A stretch of 64,000 bases of DNA from Dolichospermum compactum NIES-806 (GCF_002368115.1 NZ_AP018316.1:1652007-1716006), one strand, 5' to 3'; numbered from the stretch's first letter, positions 35,139-45,412 are shown. Notes: generated by a model from the sequence alone, not told the origin. Program-made: numbers and translations.

Positions 35139-35912
35139 ATGGTGCTAGACCGAGAAAAAATAGACTTTTACTTAACAGACCTAGAAACTCCTGTAGGTAA
35201 GGTGATTAGTGTAACTATTTCTTTGTTAGTTTTAGTATCATCGGGAATTTTTGTGGCAGAAACTTATGATCTTTCTCAGGAGGCTCGCTGGGAATTAAGA
35301 GTATTAGATAATTGTGTATTAATAATTTTTGCTGGAGAATATTTACTGCGTTTATGGAGTACAAAAGATAGAATTAAATATATTCTGAGTTTTTATGCAA
35401 TTATTGACTTAATCTCAATTTTGCCATCTTTTATAGGATTAGTAAATATTAGTTTTATCCGGCTATTACGTTGGTTTAGAATCTTGCGTTTGCTGAGATT
35501 TATTGATAAAAAGTTTTTAATTGGTAGTATCAGTAATCAAGATAGTGTAATTTTTGCGAGAATATTATTTACTTTATTTGCGATAGTTTTTGTTTTTTCG
35601 GGGTTAATTTATCAAGTTGAACATCCAGTTAATCCCCAGAATTTTGATACTTTTTTAGATGCTTTTTATTTCTCCGTTGTGACAATGACAACGGTGGGAT
35701 TTGGTGATGTGATCCCAATTTCTGAGTTAGGTCGCTTACTAACGGTATTGATGATTTTAACAGGGGTGGCTCTGATTCCTTGGCAGATTGGTGACTTAAT
35801 TAGACGATTGGTAAAAACTGCAAATCAGGTAGAAACTGTTTGTCAAGGGTGCGGTTTAGCTTTTCATGATGCAGATGCCGTATTTTGTAAAAGGTGCGGT
35901 AAACAATTGTAG
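35139..35912 (+). CDS. Voltage-gated potassium channel with C-terminal zinc ribbon
   Basis: Six membrane helices are visible. S4 is arginine-rich (SFIRLLRWFRILRLLRFIDK), and the pore loop has the selectivity filter TMTTVGFGD. The last 30 residues form a zinc ribbon (CQGCGLAF...VFCKRCGKQ), unusual as a tail on a channel. I prefer the ATG at 35139 to the in-frame TTG at 35130. The likely role is K+ flux in response to membrane voltage. Confidence 0.88.
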   Translation: MVLDREKIDFYLTDLETPVGKVISVTISLLVLVSSGIFVAETYDLSQEARWELRVLDNCVLIIFAGEYLLRLWSTKDRIKYILSFYAIIDLISILPSFIGLVNISFIRLLRWFRILRLLRFIDKKFLIGSISNQDSVIFARILFTLFAIVFVFSGLIYQVEHPVNPQNFDTFLDAFYFSVVTMTTVGFGDVIPISELGRLLTVLMILTGVALIPWQIGDLIRRLVKTANQVETVCQGCGLAFHDADAVFCKRCGKQL

Positions 35913-36187
35913 CAGCTATTATAACTACATGGGGGTAAAATCACAGTCAAGAGTGAAGTTAATCATAGTAGTTTTTTCTAAGTAGATATATCATACAGAG
36001 AGTAACTAGTAATTAAAAGTCATGTCTTCCCACAGGAAAAGCATAATCAAGAAGCTATCGTATCAACAACCATGTACTATGCTCATAAAAATTATTCTGC
36101 TTTCTTCCTTCTTCTTCCTAACTCCTACTCTTAACCAAAAAAGCTTTTATGGCTTACGCCACGCTACGCTATCAGTAACCCTTATAT

Positions 36188-37258
36188 ATGTCTATGCTTC
36201 CTAAAATTTTAATTATTGATGATGAACCTGATAATTTTGATGTAATTGATACGTTGTTAGATAATCAAGGCTATGAACTAAGCTATGTTAATAATGCACA
36301 ACAGGCCCTGAACCTTTTAGATTATTTTCAACCTGATGTAATTTTGTTAGATGTCATGATGCCAGAAATGAATGGTATCGAATTTTGCAAAAAATTTAAA
36401 TCCAATTCTCATTGGAAGCATATTCCTATAATTATGGTGACAGCGCTTTCTAGTAAAGAAGATTTATCCCAATGTCTATTAGCAGGTGCTGATGATTTTA
36501 TTAGTAAACCCATTAATGGATTAGAATTACGTTCGCGGACTCGTTCTATGTTACGAATGAAACAACAATATGATGCTTTGCAAGAAACTTTATATTTACG
36601 AGAAGATCTTTCTAATATGATAGTTCATGATTTGCGAAATCCTCTGACAGCTATCATTATGTCTGCGGAAATTTTGCGAATTACAGAATATTCACAAGAG
36701 CGTCAGGAGAGAAAAACCAGTCAAATTATTACGAGCGCTCAAAAATTACAATCCATGATTGATAGTTTACTAATCATGGCTAAATTAGATTCTGGTAAGC
36801 TCATACTTCAACGAACAGATACTGATATTTTTGATCTTTGTTCTACTGCTATTACCGATATTGAACTAAATATAACTAAAAAAAATCTAGAATTAATTAC
36901 TAAACTACCAGCACCTGGAATTTCAGTCAGTTTAGATGCCAATCTCATCCGCCGAGTGATTGATAACTTACTGTCTAATGCGATTAAATTCACACCCGAA
37001 AAAAGTCAAATCTCTTTTGTTGCTGATTACACATCATCAGGAAAATTCATCATGCAAATAGCTGATTCTGGTCCAGGTATTAAAGAAGAATTAAGAGAAG
37101 TAATTTTTGCTAAATATGAAGTAGGAAATCTGATCAGAGGTGCATATCAAATTGGTTTAGGTTTGGCGTTCTGTAAAATGGTTGTTGAAGCTCATGGAGG
37201 AAATATTAGTGTAGAGGGAAATGATCCAACTGGGGCAATTTTTATGGTTGAAATTTAG
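36188..37258 (+). CDS. Response regulator-histidine kinase hybrid (REC-HisKA-HATPase)
   Basis: A receiver domain comes first (residues 5-120, acidic pocket IDDEPD, phospho-acceptor Asp in VILLDVMMPEMNG, Lys in ISKPING). A histidine kinase core follows with H-box MIVHDLRNPLTA, N-box RRVIDNLLSNAIKF and G-box IADSGPGI. There is no membrane helix or separate sensor. Such REC-first kinases act in the cytoplasm and take phosphate or signal through the receiver. The partner is not encoded nearby. Confidence 0.92.
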   Translation: MSMLPKILIIDDEPDNFDVIDTLLDNQGYELSYVNNAQQALNLLDYFQPDVILLDVMMPEMNGIEFCKKFKSNSHWKHIPIIMVTALSSKEDLSQCLLAGADDFISKPINGLELRSRTRSMLRMKQQYDALQETLYLREDLSNMIVHDLRNPLTAIIMSAEILRITEYSQERQERKTSQIITSAQKLQSMIDSLLIMAKLDSGKLILQRTDTDIFDLCSTAITDIELNITKKNLELITKLPAPGISVSLDANLIRRVIDNLLSNAIKFTPEKSQISFVADYTSSGKFIMQIADSGPGIKEELREVIFAKYEVGNLIRGAYQIGLGLAFCKMVVEAHGGNISVEGNDPTGAIFMVEI

Positions 37259-37330
37259 AAAGAGGAGTCAGGAGGAAGAAAGAAGAGGAAGAAAGAAAAA
37301 AGAAAAAAGGAGCGTAGTGGCTGCGCCCAA

Positions 37331-37942
37331 TCAAGAATTAATTACGTTTTCTACAGCAGGGGATTCAAAACTCACGTCTTCGTAGACATCTTCTGTCGGA
37401 CAGTGAAAATCTACACTTGCTAAATGCACATTTTCTCCCTGTCCATAACTATAAAATACCCATTGTCCCTCGGAATTACGACGGAAAATTTCTACATTTC
37501 TTCGCGTTTGACTTACTAATACATATTCTTGAAGTGATTCTAAGTGGCGATAATCAGCAAATTTATCACCTCTGTCAAATGCTTCTGTGGTGGGAGATAG
37601 GACTTCGATAATTAAACAGGGATAACGCAAAAAGTTATGAAAGGCTTTATCTTTTTGGTCACAACTGACTATGACATCGGGATAGTAATAAGTATTAATT
37701 GATTCAATGTGTGCTTTAGTATCGGCAATGTAGGCTTGACATCCACTACCACGTAGATGGTTTCTCAGCAGAGCAAAGACATTACCAGTAATAATTACAT
37801 GAGTATTACTAGCCCCTGTCATTGCGTAAACGTCTCCGTCTCTGTATTCATGCTTGATAGGGCTGGTTTCTTCCCCTTGGAGATATTCTGTGGGGGAAAG
37901 ATAGTCATAGCTGGGAGTTGCAATCATAGAAGATGACATCAT
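37331..37942 (-). CDS. Uma2 family (DUF820) putative endonuclease
   Basis: The 203 residues carry the family pattern: YLSPTEYLQGEETSPIKHEY, VYAMTGASNTHVII, the YYPDVIVSCDQKD Asp and the CLIIEVLSPTTEAFDRGDKF strand with its Glu. These build a PD-(D/E)XK-like site. The family is greatly expanded in cyanobacteria and its biological role remains unclear. A second, partial member lies at 63655-64000. Confidence 0.88.
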   Translation of the reverse strand: MMSSSMIATPSYDYLSPTEYLQGEETSPIKHEYRDGDVYAMTGASNTHVIITGNVFALLRNHLRGSGCQAYIADTKAHIESINTYYYPDVIVSCDQKDKAFHNFLRYPCLIIEVLSPTTEAFDRGDKFADYRHLESLQEYVLVSQTRRNVEIFRRNSEGQWVFYSYGQGENVHLASVDFHCPTEDVYEDVSFESPAVENVINS

Positions 37943-38051
37943 CTGAATTTGTATTTTATCTAAGTTCCTCCTTATCTAGTTTAGGCTAGAAAAGTTAATG
38001 GGGAACTGCTAAATTAGTTAAGGGCGCAGTCCCTGCACCCCTACGGGTTCA

Positions 38052-40241
38052 TTAATTTGCTGGTAATTGTGGGTGTGCTGCTGAGTATTTGCTAACTATG
38101 GCAGAAACTTCTGGGTTATAAAGTCTGAGATAATTCCAGTAGTTGCCAAAAACTTGGCGGACGTAATTTCTTGTTTCGTCAAAAGGAATTTCTTCGACAA
38201 ATTCATCTGGATCTTGTTTGGGTAAGGTTTGTAGCCATTTGGCGACGTTACCGGGACCGGCATTATAACTAGCGATCGCTAACATGGAATTATTGCCATA
38301 CTGTTGATGAGTATGATCTAAATACCAAGTCCCCAACATAATATTATCGTTAGGATTTTCTAGGTTGAGTTTTTTGATATCTAACCCGATTTGTGGGGCT
38401 ATCCATGCCCCTGTACTGGGCATAACTTGCATTAAACCTGTTGCACCGACGGGGGATTTAATTTTGGATTGAAAGCGGGATTCTTGCCGCATTAAAGCTG
38501 TAACTAATAAGGGATTAAGTTGACGGGAAGTAGACCATTTTTCAATTTCTTGAAAATAAGGAAAAGGGTAACGGGCTTGCCAGTAGATGGGTTGTTGACT
38601 TAAAGCTGCATATTCGGCTTTTTCAGTGGGGGTTTCTCGGTCTTCTAATTTAGAGATTTTGTCAATACCAATGAGATATTCACCTTTAGTTAATCTCATC
38701 AACCCTTCGGTAAACTGTTCAGCGACACTGGGCTGTTTTTTATTTTTAAATTCTGTTTCCCATTGCCACCAAGCATCACGATCTTGTCCTAGTAAATACA
38801 ATTCATGGAAAGTCTGAGAACCGGCAGGAGGAACAGGACGTTGCGGGGGAATAATTGCCGGATTCATCACGCGCAAAGTATTAAAATTCCCCACATTTAA
38901 ACCCAAAATACTGGCAGAACGCCAGGCATAATAAGATTGAGGAAATTCACTAATTACAGCTTTATAAGCAGTAATAGCTTCCTGTTGTTTGCCTAGTATG
39001 GTTGCCCATTTCCCCACCCAAAATCCGGCTCTAGGAGCTAAAATACTAGTTTTGTTATTAATAGTAATTGGTTGCGCCCATTGCCATGCTCCCAAATAAT
39101 CATTGTTTTTGGCTTTAGCTTGGGCGATGTTCCAGCGAAATTCTGCGGCTTCATCGCTACTGCTATATTTTCCTAGCAATAATTTCTCTGTCGTATTAGC
39201 TGATTTATTATCTTTGAGAGATGCTAAAAGTTTGGCTTTTTTGACTAATGCTGGAGGTGCTTGATCGGGAAATTTACTAATTATTTGGTCAAGATAGATA
39301 ATGGCATCTTTACCTTTAGCAATATCGGCTAATCTTGATAGGGCTATTGCTGTTTCTTTCGCGGTGGGAAATTTTTGTAGTAGTTGTTTATAAACCACAA
39401 TAGCTTGATCTTGTTCTTTATTTAATTGTAATCCTCTGGCGATACGGTAGAGGCTGGTGGCTGTTTTTGGGGCTTGAATATAAGCATTTTTAGCTTTGGT
39501 AAATTCATTGTTATCCCAATAGACTGAACCGATGAGTTCCCAATCTGTGGGTTTGAGTTGTGGCTGTTTTACCAATTGATCTAATACGCCCACAATTCCT
39601 GGCTCGTCTGCGGCGTATTGAGCCAAGATTAATTGTAATTTGGGTTGATTTGGATTATCTTTTAAGCGTTTGCGGATAATTTCCCAGGTGAGGGGATGGG
39701 AGGGAAATTGAGCGATCGCTTGATCTGATAATTTTGGTTGGGCGATCGCATATATAGCCTTGACTACCGCTGCTTCTTTGTCATATTCTTTGACCACCTG
39801 GCGGCGCAAATCAGAAGCTTGCTTATCTTCACCTAAAATATCATGAGCCTGGGCTCGTTTAAGTAAAATATAAGGTGCTAATACAGGATAATCTTTTTCC
39901 AGTCCTGTTAATAGACTCAGGGCTTTTTTGCCTTGGGAAGTTTCGACGTAATCACAAGAGAGTAAATAACGGGCGCGTTCCCGATCTGGGTAACTGCCTT
40001 TTTCAGCAATTTCCGTGAGTTTTGTTAATCTTTCTGGTACAGATTGAGACAACAGAGAAAAGACAACTGACTTGGCTTTTGTCGCCTCAGATAGTTTTTC
40101 CGGCTTACCCTGACTCAAGTTCAACCATTGACTGACGGTTTTGCCTGCTTGGGGGGCTGATACCATTGCCCCGGCTAAAAAGGCACATAGTCCAGCACCA
40201 GCAAGCAGATAAATTTGTGTTTTCTGTAGTTTTTTCAACAT
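38052..40241 (-). CDS. Lytic transglycosylase (soluble Slt70-like)
   Basis: The enzyme cleaves peptidoglycan to 1,6-anhydro-muropeptides. A signal-anchor region (residues about 9-30) leads into a long helical superhelix with TPR-like repeats (to about 560). The C-terminal SLT domain has the catalytic Glu in ALMRQESRFQSK, the GATGLMQVMP motif and the IASYNAGPGNVAKWL motif. Length 729 fits cyanobacterial Slt. Confidence 0.93.
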   Translation of the reverse strand: MLKKLQKTQIYLLAGAGLCAFLAGAMVSAPQAGKTVSQWLNLSQGKPEKLSEATKAKSVVFSLLSQSVPERLTKLTEIAEKGSYPDRERARYLLSCDYVETSQGKKALSLLTGLEKDYPVLAPYILLKRAQAHDILGEDKQASDLRRQVVKEYDKEAAVVKAIYAIAQPKLSDQAIAQFPSHPLTWEIIRKRLKDNPNQPKLQLILAQYAADEPGIVGVLDQLVKQPQLKPTDWELIGSVYWDNNEFTKAKNAYIQAPKTATSLYRIARGLQLNKEQDQAIVVYKQLLQKFPTAKETAIALSRLADIAKGKDAIIYLDQIISKFPDQAPPALVKKAKLLASLKDNKSANTTEKLLLGKYSSSDEAAEFRWNIAQAKAKNNDYLGAWQWAQPITINNKTSILAPRAGFWVGKWATILGKQQEAITAYKAVISEFPQSYYAWRSASILGLNVGNFNTLRVMNPAIIPPQRPVPPAGSQTFHELYLLGQDRDAWWQWETEFKNKKQPSVAEQFTEGLMRLTKGEYLIGIDKISKLEDRETPTEKAEYAALSQQPIYWQARYPFPYFQEIEKWSTSRQLNPLLVTALMRQESRFQSKIKSPVGATGLMQVMPSTGAWIAPQIGLDIKKLNLENPNDNIMLGTWYLDHTHQQYGNNSMLAIASYNAGPGNVAKWLQTLPKQDPDEFVEEIPFDETRNYVRQVFGNYWNYLRLYNPEVSAIVSKYSAAHPQLPAN

Positions 40242-40641
40242 TGATACTCACTGTTTGCCTAGTGTCTCACGGAGAAAGTTGACGATTAGATGAATATTTT
40301 TGCAACTTTATCATTAGGGTAACACTCCTGACCAAGTTTTACGCTTATGATGTAAGACTTTCCGCCAGTTTATACAAATGTAATCTCTCTTTGATTTTGT
40401 GGTGACAGATTCTAGGGTCTCCCCGCCCTCAATTATGTATACTCAAAACGGCTAGAAGCTGGGCTTTTTTATCATACAAAGAACAAGTTCAAAGCCTCTC
40501 CAGTATTAAATATTATTCCTTTTCCCTCTCCTCTTAGGAGAGGGTTAGGGAGAGGTTTACCAGAGTCATATTTGGTTAAACTATTAACCGTTTTCAGTAT
40601 AACTGATATGTAACTGATCCTTCCTGTTCCCTGTTCCCTTA
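40242..40641. other. Intergenic region with palindromic and STRR pieces
   Basis: The region holds the slt promoter, a CCTCTCC / GGAGAGG-type hairpin repeat (40524-40556) and a short run of CCTGTTC heptamers at 40622-40639 next to the crtD stop. No gene is seen. Confidence 0.5.
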
Positions 40642-42156
40642 CTAATTTTGACTTTGAATTTGCCTAACTACCGTTAAAGCTGAATAACTCACGCCCGCAG
40701 TTCCCTCTCCAGGATGAGTAGAATCACCAACCAACCACAAATTACGAATGGGTGTTCGATTAGCAAAACCAAAGGGGCCAAAGGTAGGAATTCTTTGACC
40801 AATACCACCAACAATACCTGATTCTCTACCTGTATAATAAGCAAAGGTACGAGGTGTGGCAGCTTCTACATGAATAATAGTTTCTGGTTTCAAATAGAAA
40901 TATTCAGAAAGTTTGGATATTGCATCTTGAGTAAATTTTTGTTTTAACTCTTCATAATTTTGAGTTTCCCACCAGGGGATAAAATCAACAAAGGAAGAAG
41001 CGATAATTGTGGCTTTTCCTAATGGGGCGCGACCATCTCCTTCATGACTCACAGATACAAATAGGGAATTATTTTCGCCTATAGGTTTATTTACATCATA
41101 TAAAAATTGTAAATGCGGTGGACAATTAGGAGGAATTGCACTTTTATCTACACCCAAATAAATCACATAAGCACCAGAAGCAGGTGGAAGTTTTTCGACC
41201 CTTTGTTTATATCCAGCAGGGGCATTTTCTCCTAATAATTGAACCAAGTTTTGAACGGTGACGTTAGCAACTAGATGATCTGCTGATTCTGTCCAAGTTT
41301 CCCCGGTTTTCTGATTTTTAATGATGACGGCGTTGGCTTGGTTATGGTCAACTTGGATTTTTTCAACAGTGTGGCGCATTAATAACTTGCCACCATCGCG
41401 TTCCAAAGATTCTACCAAGCGATCGCTCAAAACTTGCATACTCCCTTGCAGATGAAATAACCCTTGGGGTAATTGGGATACACTCAAAGCTGTAGCTGCA
41501 TAAAGTAAAGCCGTTTCTTCCGCACTAACTTGAGAATATAATTTCAGTTGTAAATCTAAAAATGTCCGCAGTCTTTGATCATTTCCTAAACCACATAATC
41601 GTAAAGCATCCCCCACAGTGAATAAAGTGAAAGGTGCAGTAATAAATGTACTCGGACGAACGGCTTTAATTAATTGTCCTAAATCCCATAAATTCCGGGG
41701 TGGTAAAACCGGATCACGTCCTTGAAATTCCCAACTAGCATTAAATAAAGTGGTTAATAATTGCCAAAAAGGTTCACTTCCGGGAAACTGTTTTTGACGT
41801 TCTGCTTGCCATTTTTGAGAATCACGCCAAACATTAATGGGTGTAGATTCTCCCGGAAGAAATACAGCACAAGCTGGGTCGCAAGGTGTCGCAGCGGGTA
41901 ATTCTATATTTAATTCTGAGAAAATGCGGTGATGAATTCCCCCAGGTTCTAAACCCGCTACTTGGGTCGCACCAACGTCAAAAGTAAATCCTTGCCGTTT
42001 GAAGGTGGAAGCGCAACCACCAGGAACAATTGCTTGGTCAAGAATCAGGACATTATAACCTCTATGTGCTAATAATGCTCCGGCTGTAAGTCCACCTATA
42101 CCCGCACCAATGACGATAACGCGGGATTGATTTTTTGGATCAGTAAGATTTGACAT
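40642..42156 (-). CDS. crtD: Carotenoid C-3',4' desaturase CrtD (FAD-dependent)
   Basis: CrtD-type desaturases act in the synthesis of myxol-type carotenoids in cyanobacteria. The N-terminus has the FAD dinucleotide-binding motif IGAGIGGLTAGALLAHRGY and the PGGCASTF segment. The conserved block GFTFDVGATQVAGLEPGGI is typical of CrtD rather than of CrtH or phytoene desaturase. The C-terminus has the second FAD segment (LWLVGDSTHPGEGTAGV). Length 504 fits. CrtH is the nearest alternative. Confidence 0.82.
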   Translation of the reverse strand: MSNLTDPKNQSRVIVIGAGIGGLTAGALLAHRGYNVLILDQAIVPGGCASTFKRQGFTFDVGATQVAGLEPGGIHHRIFSELNIELPAATPCDPACAVFLPGESTPINVWRDSQKWQAERQKQFPGSEPFWQLLTTLFNASWEFQGRDPVLPPRNLWDLGQLIKAVRPSTFITAPFTLFTVGDALRLCGLGNDQRLRTFLDLQLKLYSQVSAEETALLYAATALSVSQLPQGLFHLQGSMQVLSDRLVESLERDGGKLLMRHTVEKIQVDHNQANAVIIKNQKTGETWTESADHLVANVTVQNLVQLLGENAPAGYKQRVEKLPPASGAYVIYLGVDKSAIPPNCPPHLQFLYDVNKPIGENNSLFVSVSHEGDGRAPLGKATIIASSFVDFIPWWETQNYEELKQKFTQDAISKLSEYFYLKPETIIHVEAATPRTFAYYTGRESGIVGGIGQRIPTFGPFGFANRTPIRNLWLVGDSTHPGEGTAGVSYSALTVVRQIQSQN

Positions 42157-42357
42157 TGATGATTAACTTCAATTTCAGAGGAATTAATGAGATATGATTT
42201 AATCAAATAATCATCATTATTAACATCTAATATATCAGATTTATTTACGATAAAATAAATGGTAGATGACTCTATTTACATTGTGAATATGGTATGTTAT
42301 GTGTTGACAACTTTAAAAAAATAATCTATGGTATACAGCCTGAGCTAAACTAAGCCT

Positions 42358-43339
42358 ATGAGCAATTTAGAAAACGTCACAATTCATCAATTTAGAGGAC
42401 TTCGAGACTTAGAACTAAAGGATATCGGACGGATTAACCTGCTTGTTGGTATTAACAACTCAGGTAAAACCAGTGTTCTAGAAGCATTATCTGTTTACTG
42501 TCATCCATTAGATATTAAAGTATGGCTTAATACAGCAAATCAACGAGAGCAGGATATGAGAGTGTATCGTACTCGGACACTGGATGCAATAAAGTGGTTA
42601 TTTACACATAATTCTGCATCCATTGTAGAAGCTGATAAACCTATTATTCTTATTTCTAGCACTGGTTTATTCTCTGTAAAGAAGTTAATAGCAAGCTATG
42701 AAGAACAGGAGGAAATATGGTTATCAGAGGAAAGCAATATCAGAAATCTTAGCAACGAAGAAGAAATTGAAAATGATAATGAACAAGAAATTGAAAATGA
42801 AGATACACCAAGAGTTAGGAAAGGAATTAAGCTAAAAATAGGGGTATTTCCAGATGATGGTTATCAGTTAAGTTTACTTGGTGAACCATCTGATTTGATT
42901 ACAGATTTTTTGTTATGGGAGGATGAACGTTTTTATAGATTATCTGGAAAGAGAGAACCAAGTCTAAAGACATCTGTAGTAACACCATCATCTCATCGTT
43001 CAGAAGTTGGTCAATTTCGATTACTTTCAGAAGCAACATTTCAAAATTTTAAAGCCGATGTGGTGAAATTATTACAACAGATGGATAAAAATATTTCTGA
43101 CATAGAAATTTTGTTATCTCCAGAATCTATTAGTTCTCGATTTAATATATATATTCAACATGAAAAACTAGGACTTGCACCGGTTAGCACTTTTGGTGAT
43201 GGTATCCGTCGTTTATTGCATATAGCTTTGAAACTTGCCAGCGTCAAAGGTGGTATTCTTTTAATTGATGAATTAGAGTCAACAATTCATACAGAAGCCT
43301 TACAAAATTCTTTTCGATGGTTAGTTAAATGGTGTACAG
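42358..43339 (+). pseudogene. AAA family ATPase gene, 3' end destroyed by IS copy 2
   Basis: The protein starts like OLD/RecF-type ATPases: TIHQFRGLRDLELKDIGRIN, then Walker A GINNSGKTS at 31-39. A late signature (PVSTFGDGIRRLLHIALKLA) and Walker B GGILLIDELE at about 302-311 follow. The frame reaches SFRWLVKWC and then runs into the truncated IS, which adds a few foreign residues before a stop. The D-loop/His-switch region and all C-terminal sequence are lost. Related ATPases act in phage-defence pairs with a TOPRIM or nuclease partner. Confidence 0.82.
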
Positions 43340-44022
43340 AAACCAGCTACATAAACTGAACGACCCCAGACCCAACGACGAGTAGATAAAACCTGAGATT
43401 CACCCGCAGCCAGATGAGCAAAAATGACGCTACCTGGAAGAGTCTTTTCTGTATCACTAATTAAATCAGTGTGACGAATCCTGATTCGGAATGGAATATT
43501 TGGTTCAAGCAGTAAATAACTTAACCATTCTGCCCCCACGAATTCTCTGTCAGCACTGATATAGTCAACTTGTGCATCTGGGAACAGTTGTCCAAATCGG
43601 TCAAGTAAATCCATTCGTTCATCCGTGTTGGAGTTACCTTTCTTCTCCAATATCTGCCAAACTAGGGGGTAAGCGACACCATTATGTACTACTCCCAACA
43701 TGAGGATATTTAACCATATTTGACCAAAACGCCATTCAGTCCGGTCAATACTTAACACCCAAGGCTGGGGAATGTTCATGATTTTTACAATCATTTTCGC
43801 TATGACTGCATAATCTATATCAAAATCTCGGAAAAATCTTTGCAACCGTTTGTAATTGGATTCGTTTTTAGCACAGTTGCGAAAACCAGTTGCTAATTCT
43901 ACCAAGTTCACTGTCTTTACTCTTAATAAAGATATTAAAAATAACGCTAAAAAGCTTAGACGCGCTCCATGCCATTCCAAATGTGGTTTTAGTGTGTCTC
44001 GTAATAGGTTAATCTGGTTCAT
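43340..44022 (-). pseudogene. Truncated IS4-family transposase
   Basis: From the ATG at 44022 (MNQINLLRDTLKPH) the gene keeps the first two Asp residues of the DDE triad and ends after RSVYVAG, before the YREK signature with the catalytic Glu. It cannot be active. Confidence 0.9.
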
Positions 44023-44113
44023 AGGGGTTTCTTTGATTGTGTGGTAACTTTCTATGAAACCCTTTCTCTGTTTCCTTTGCAAGCTTTTTCTCTATTTTTT
44101 GTCCTGTACAGAG
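43340..44113 (-). mobile_element. Truncated IS4-family element, copy 2
   Basis: The intact left end of the IS is at 44113 (read on the minus strand as CTCTGTACAGGAC). Homology to copy 1 ends after 774 bases, at the point matching 12207 of copy 1, so 379 bases including the right end are missing. The encoded part of the transposase is identical to copy 1, and the terminal 100 bases I compared are identical in DNA. The two copies are inverted relative to each other. Confidence 0.93.
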
Positions 44114-44176
44114 ATTCCAGCTATTAAAAATTTCACTGAGTTTTTAAGAAATTTGTTAAAGTTAGAAACTGAATAA
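44114..44176 (+). pseudogene. C-terminal scrap of the interrupted ATPase or of its partner gene
   Basis: Directly after the IS end the plus strand reads IPAIKNFTEFLRNLLKLETE and a stop. The composition is protein-like and the strand agrees with the ATPase. It may be the end of the ATPase gene or of a second gene (TOPRIM/DUF3226-like partners end similarly) whose remainder was deleted together with part of the IS. I cannot tell which. Confidence 0.55.
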
Positions 44177-44188
44177 TAGCCTATAATT

Positions 44189-45412
44189 CTATAGCTTTTC
44201 CCTTGCAGGTGGGACAATACCCAACTTATTTAACCCTGAATCAATATTTCTCAATAACTTAAAATCATCCTCCGGTAAAGAATAATTACTACTAAATAAA
44301 CTACATTTTTCTAAAAACGTAAATGCTTGCCGAAATTGCTGCGGTTCGGCTTTAATTGGGGCATCAAAATGACAGGGAATAATCCATTGAAAATCCCAAC
44401 TGGCAACTTTATTAGCCCAATTTATAGTTTCCTGGGGGGCGCGATTGAGAATCAAACTTTGTAAAATTGGGGCAACAAATGTGCGCCCATTCCCTTGGAG
44501 AATATGAAATGATTCTTGCCAATTTTCCTGCCATTGGAAGGGGAAAAACCCAAAATAGGCTTTTCTCGAACGTTCTCGCGCTTTTTTGGCATCACCCCAT
44601 GCTTCACTCCATGTAGGTACTTCTAACACACTAGGGCTGAAATACAAGGCAAATAATGTTACCCGCTGCCACCCTTTACGGCGATTTGCTGAGGTATCGG
44701 CAACGATGTCAAAGGCTTGATCCTTGGCGTGGTACAGGAGGGGGTAGGGGTCAAGTTGAACAATTGCTGGTGGCTCTGCTGGTACAGAAACTATGGTATC
44801 TGTAAGTAAGAGAGTGTGCGATCGCTTATGGAAAAAAGCCACCTCTGCAAACTTACCCAAACCCAAATCAATCGGTCCGAGGATTGCATAATCAAAATCC
44901 TCAACAAAAGGAGCTTCCTGGCTATTTTCGGGCAGTATATGAGTCCGTTTACCAGGTAAACCCAACCAACTTAAAGGCAAATTCAAGGGAAAACTCCATT
45001 GTCCAGGGGAAACAAAAACCTGTGCAGTGGGAAAGCGTCGCGCAAATGGACCAACAAATACTTTATGTTCTATTCCCGATATCGTAGGCAAAATAATATA
45101 CTTAACATCACCGTGTTCTGCCACCAACTCATTCAGCAACCGAACACATTCTCCCGTTGGTGCGACAGGTGCATAAACCAGCAAACCGCCCTGTTCAAGC
45201 TTAACTACAGTCATACGAATTGGCACAACTACATAGAAAATTCCCTGCAATTGATCAAAAGTCCAGATAGCATCTTTAAGAACTTCTTTACGGATAGTGC
45301 GCCGTTGACCATAAGGATAAATTGGCACAACAGGCCAAAACCGCCATGAAAAATCCTGGGGATGAATTTTTTCTATATCTCCACTTTCCACCACTTTGCG
45401 AACCTCTCTCAA
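44189..45412 (-). CDS. DUF4336 domain-containing protein
   Basis: The 407-residue protein belongs to a plant and cyanobacterial family with a metallo-beta-lactamase-like fold. Visible parts are the conserved start WRFWPVVPIYPYGQRRT, the LEQGGLLVYAPVAPTGECVR strand-helix and the ILPTISGIEHKVFVGPFARRFP segment where MBL proteins have their metal site, here with only one clear His, and a late PCHFDAPI. It is unlikely to be a lactamase. The role is unknown. Confidence 0.82.
   Translation of the reverse strand: MREVRKVVESGDIEKIHPQDFSWRFWPVVPIYPYGQRRTIRKEVLKDAIWTFDQLQGIFYVVVPIRMTVVKLEQGGLLVYAPVAPTGECVRLLNELVAEHGDVKYIILPTISGIEHKVFVGPFARRFPTAQVFVSPGQWSFPLNLPLSWLGLPGKRTHILPENSQEAPFVEDFDYAILGPIDLGLGKFAEVAFFHKRSHTLLLTDTIVSVPAEPPAIVQLDPYPLLYHAKDQAFDIVADTSANRRKGWQRVTLFALYFSPSVLEVPTWSEAWGDAKKARERSRKAYFGFFPFQWQENWQESFHILQGNGRTFVAPILQSLILNRAPQETINWANKVASWDFQWIIPCHFDAPIKAEPQQFRQAFTFLEKCSLFSSNYSLPEDDFKLLRNIDSGLNKLGIVPPAREKL

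Noticed and set aside
36022..36204. 60-codon frame upstream of the response regulator-kinase
   Set aside because: It is built partly from the GCCACGCTACGCTATCAG repeat and overlaps the kinase start; no family.
43332..43339. GTGTACAG at the ATPase-IS junction as a surviving IS right end
   Set aside because: The true right end would read CTAAGTACAG on this strand, and no matching target duplication (ATTCCAGCT) stands before it. The six-base match is probably chance.
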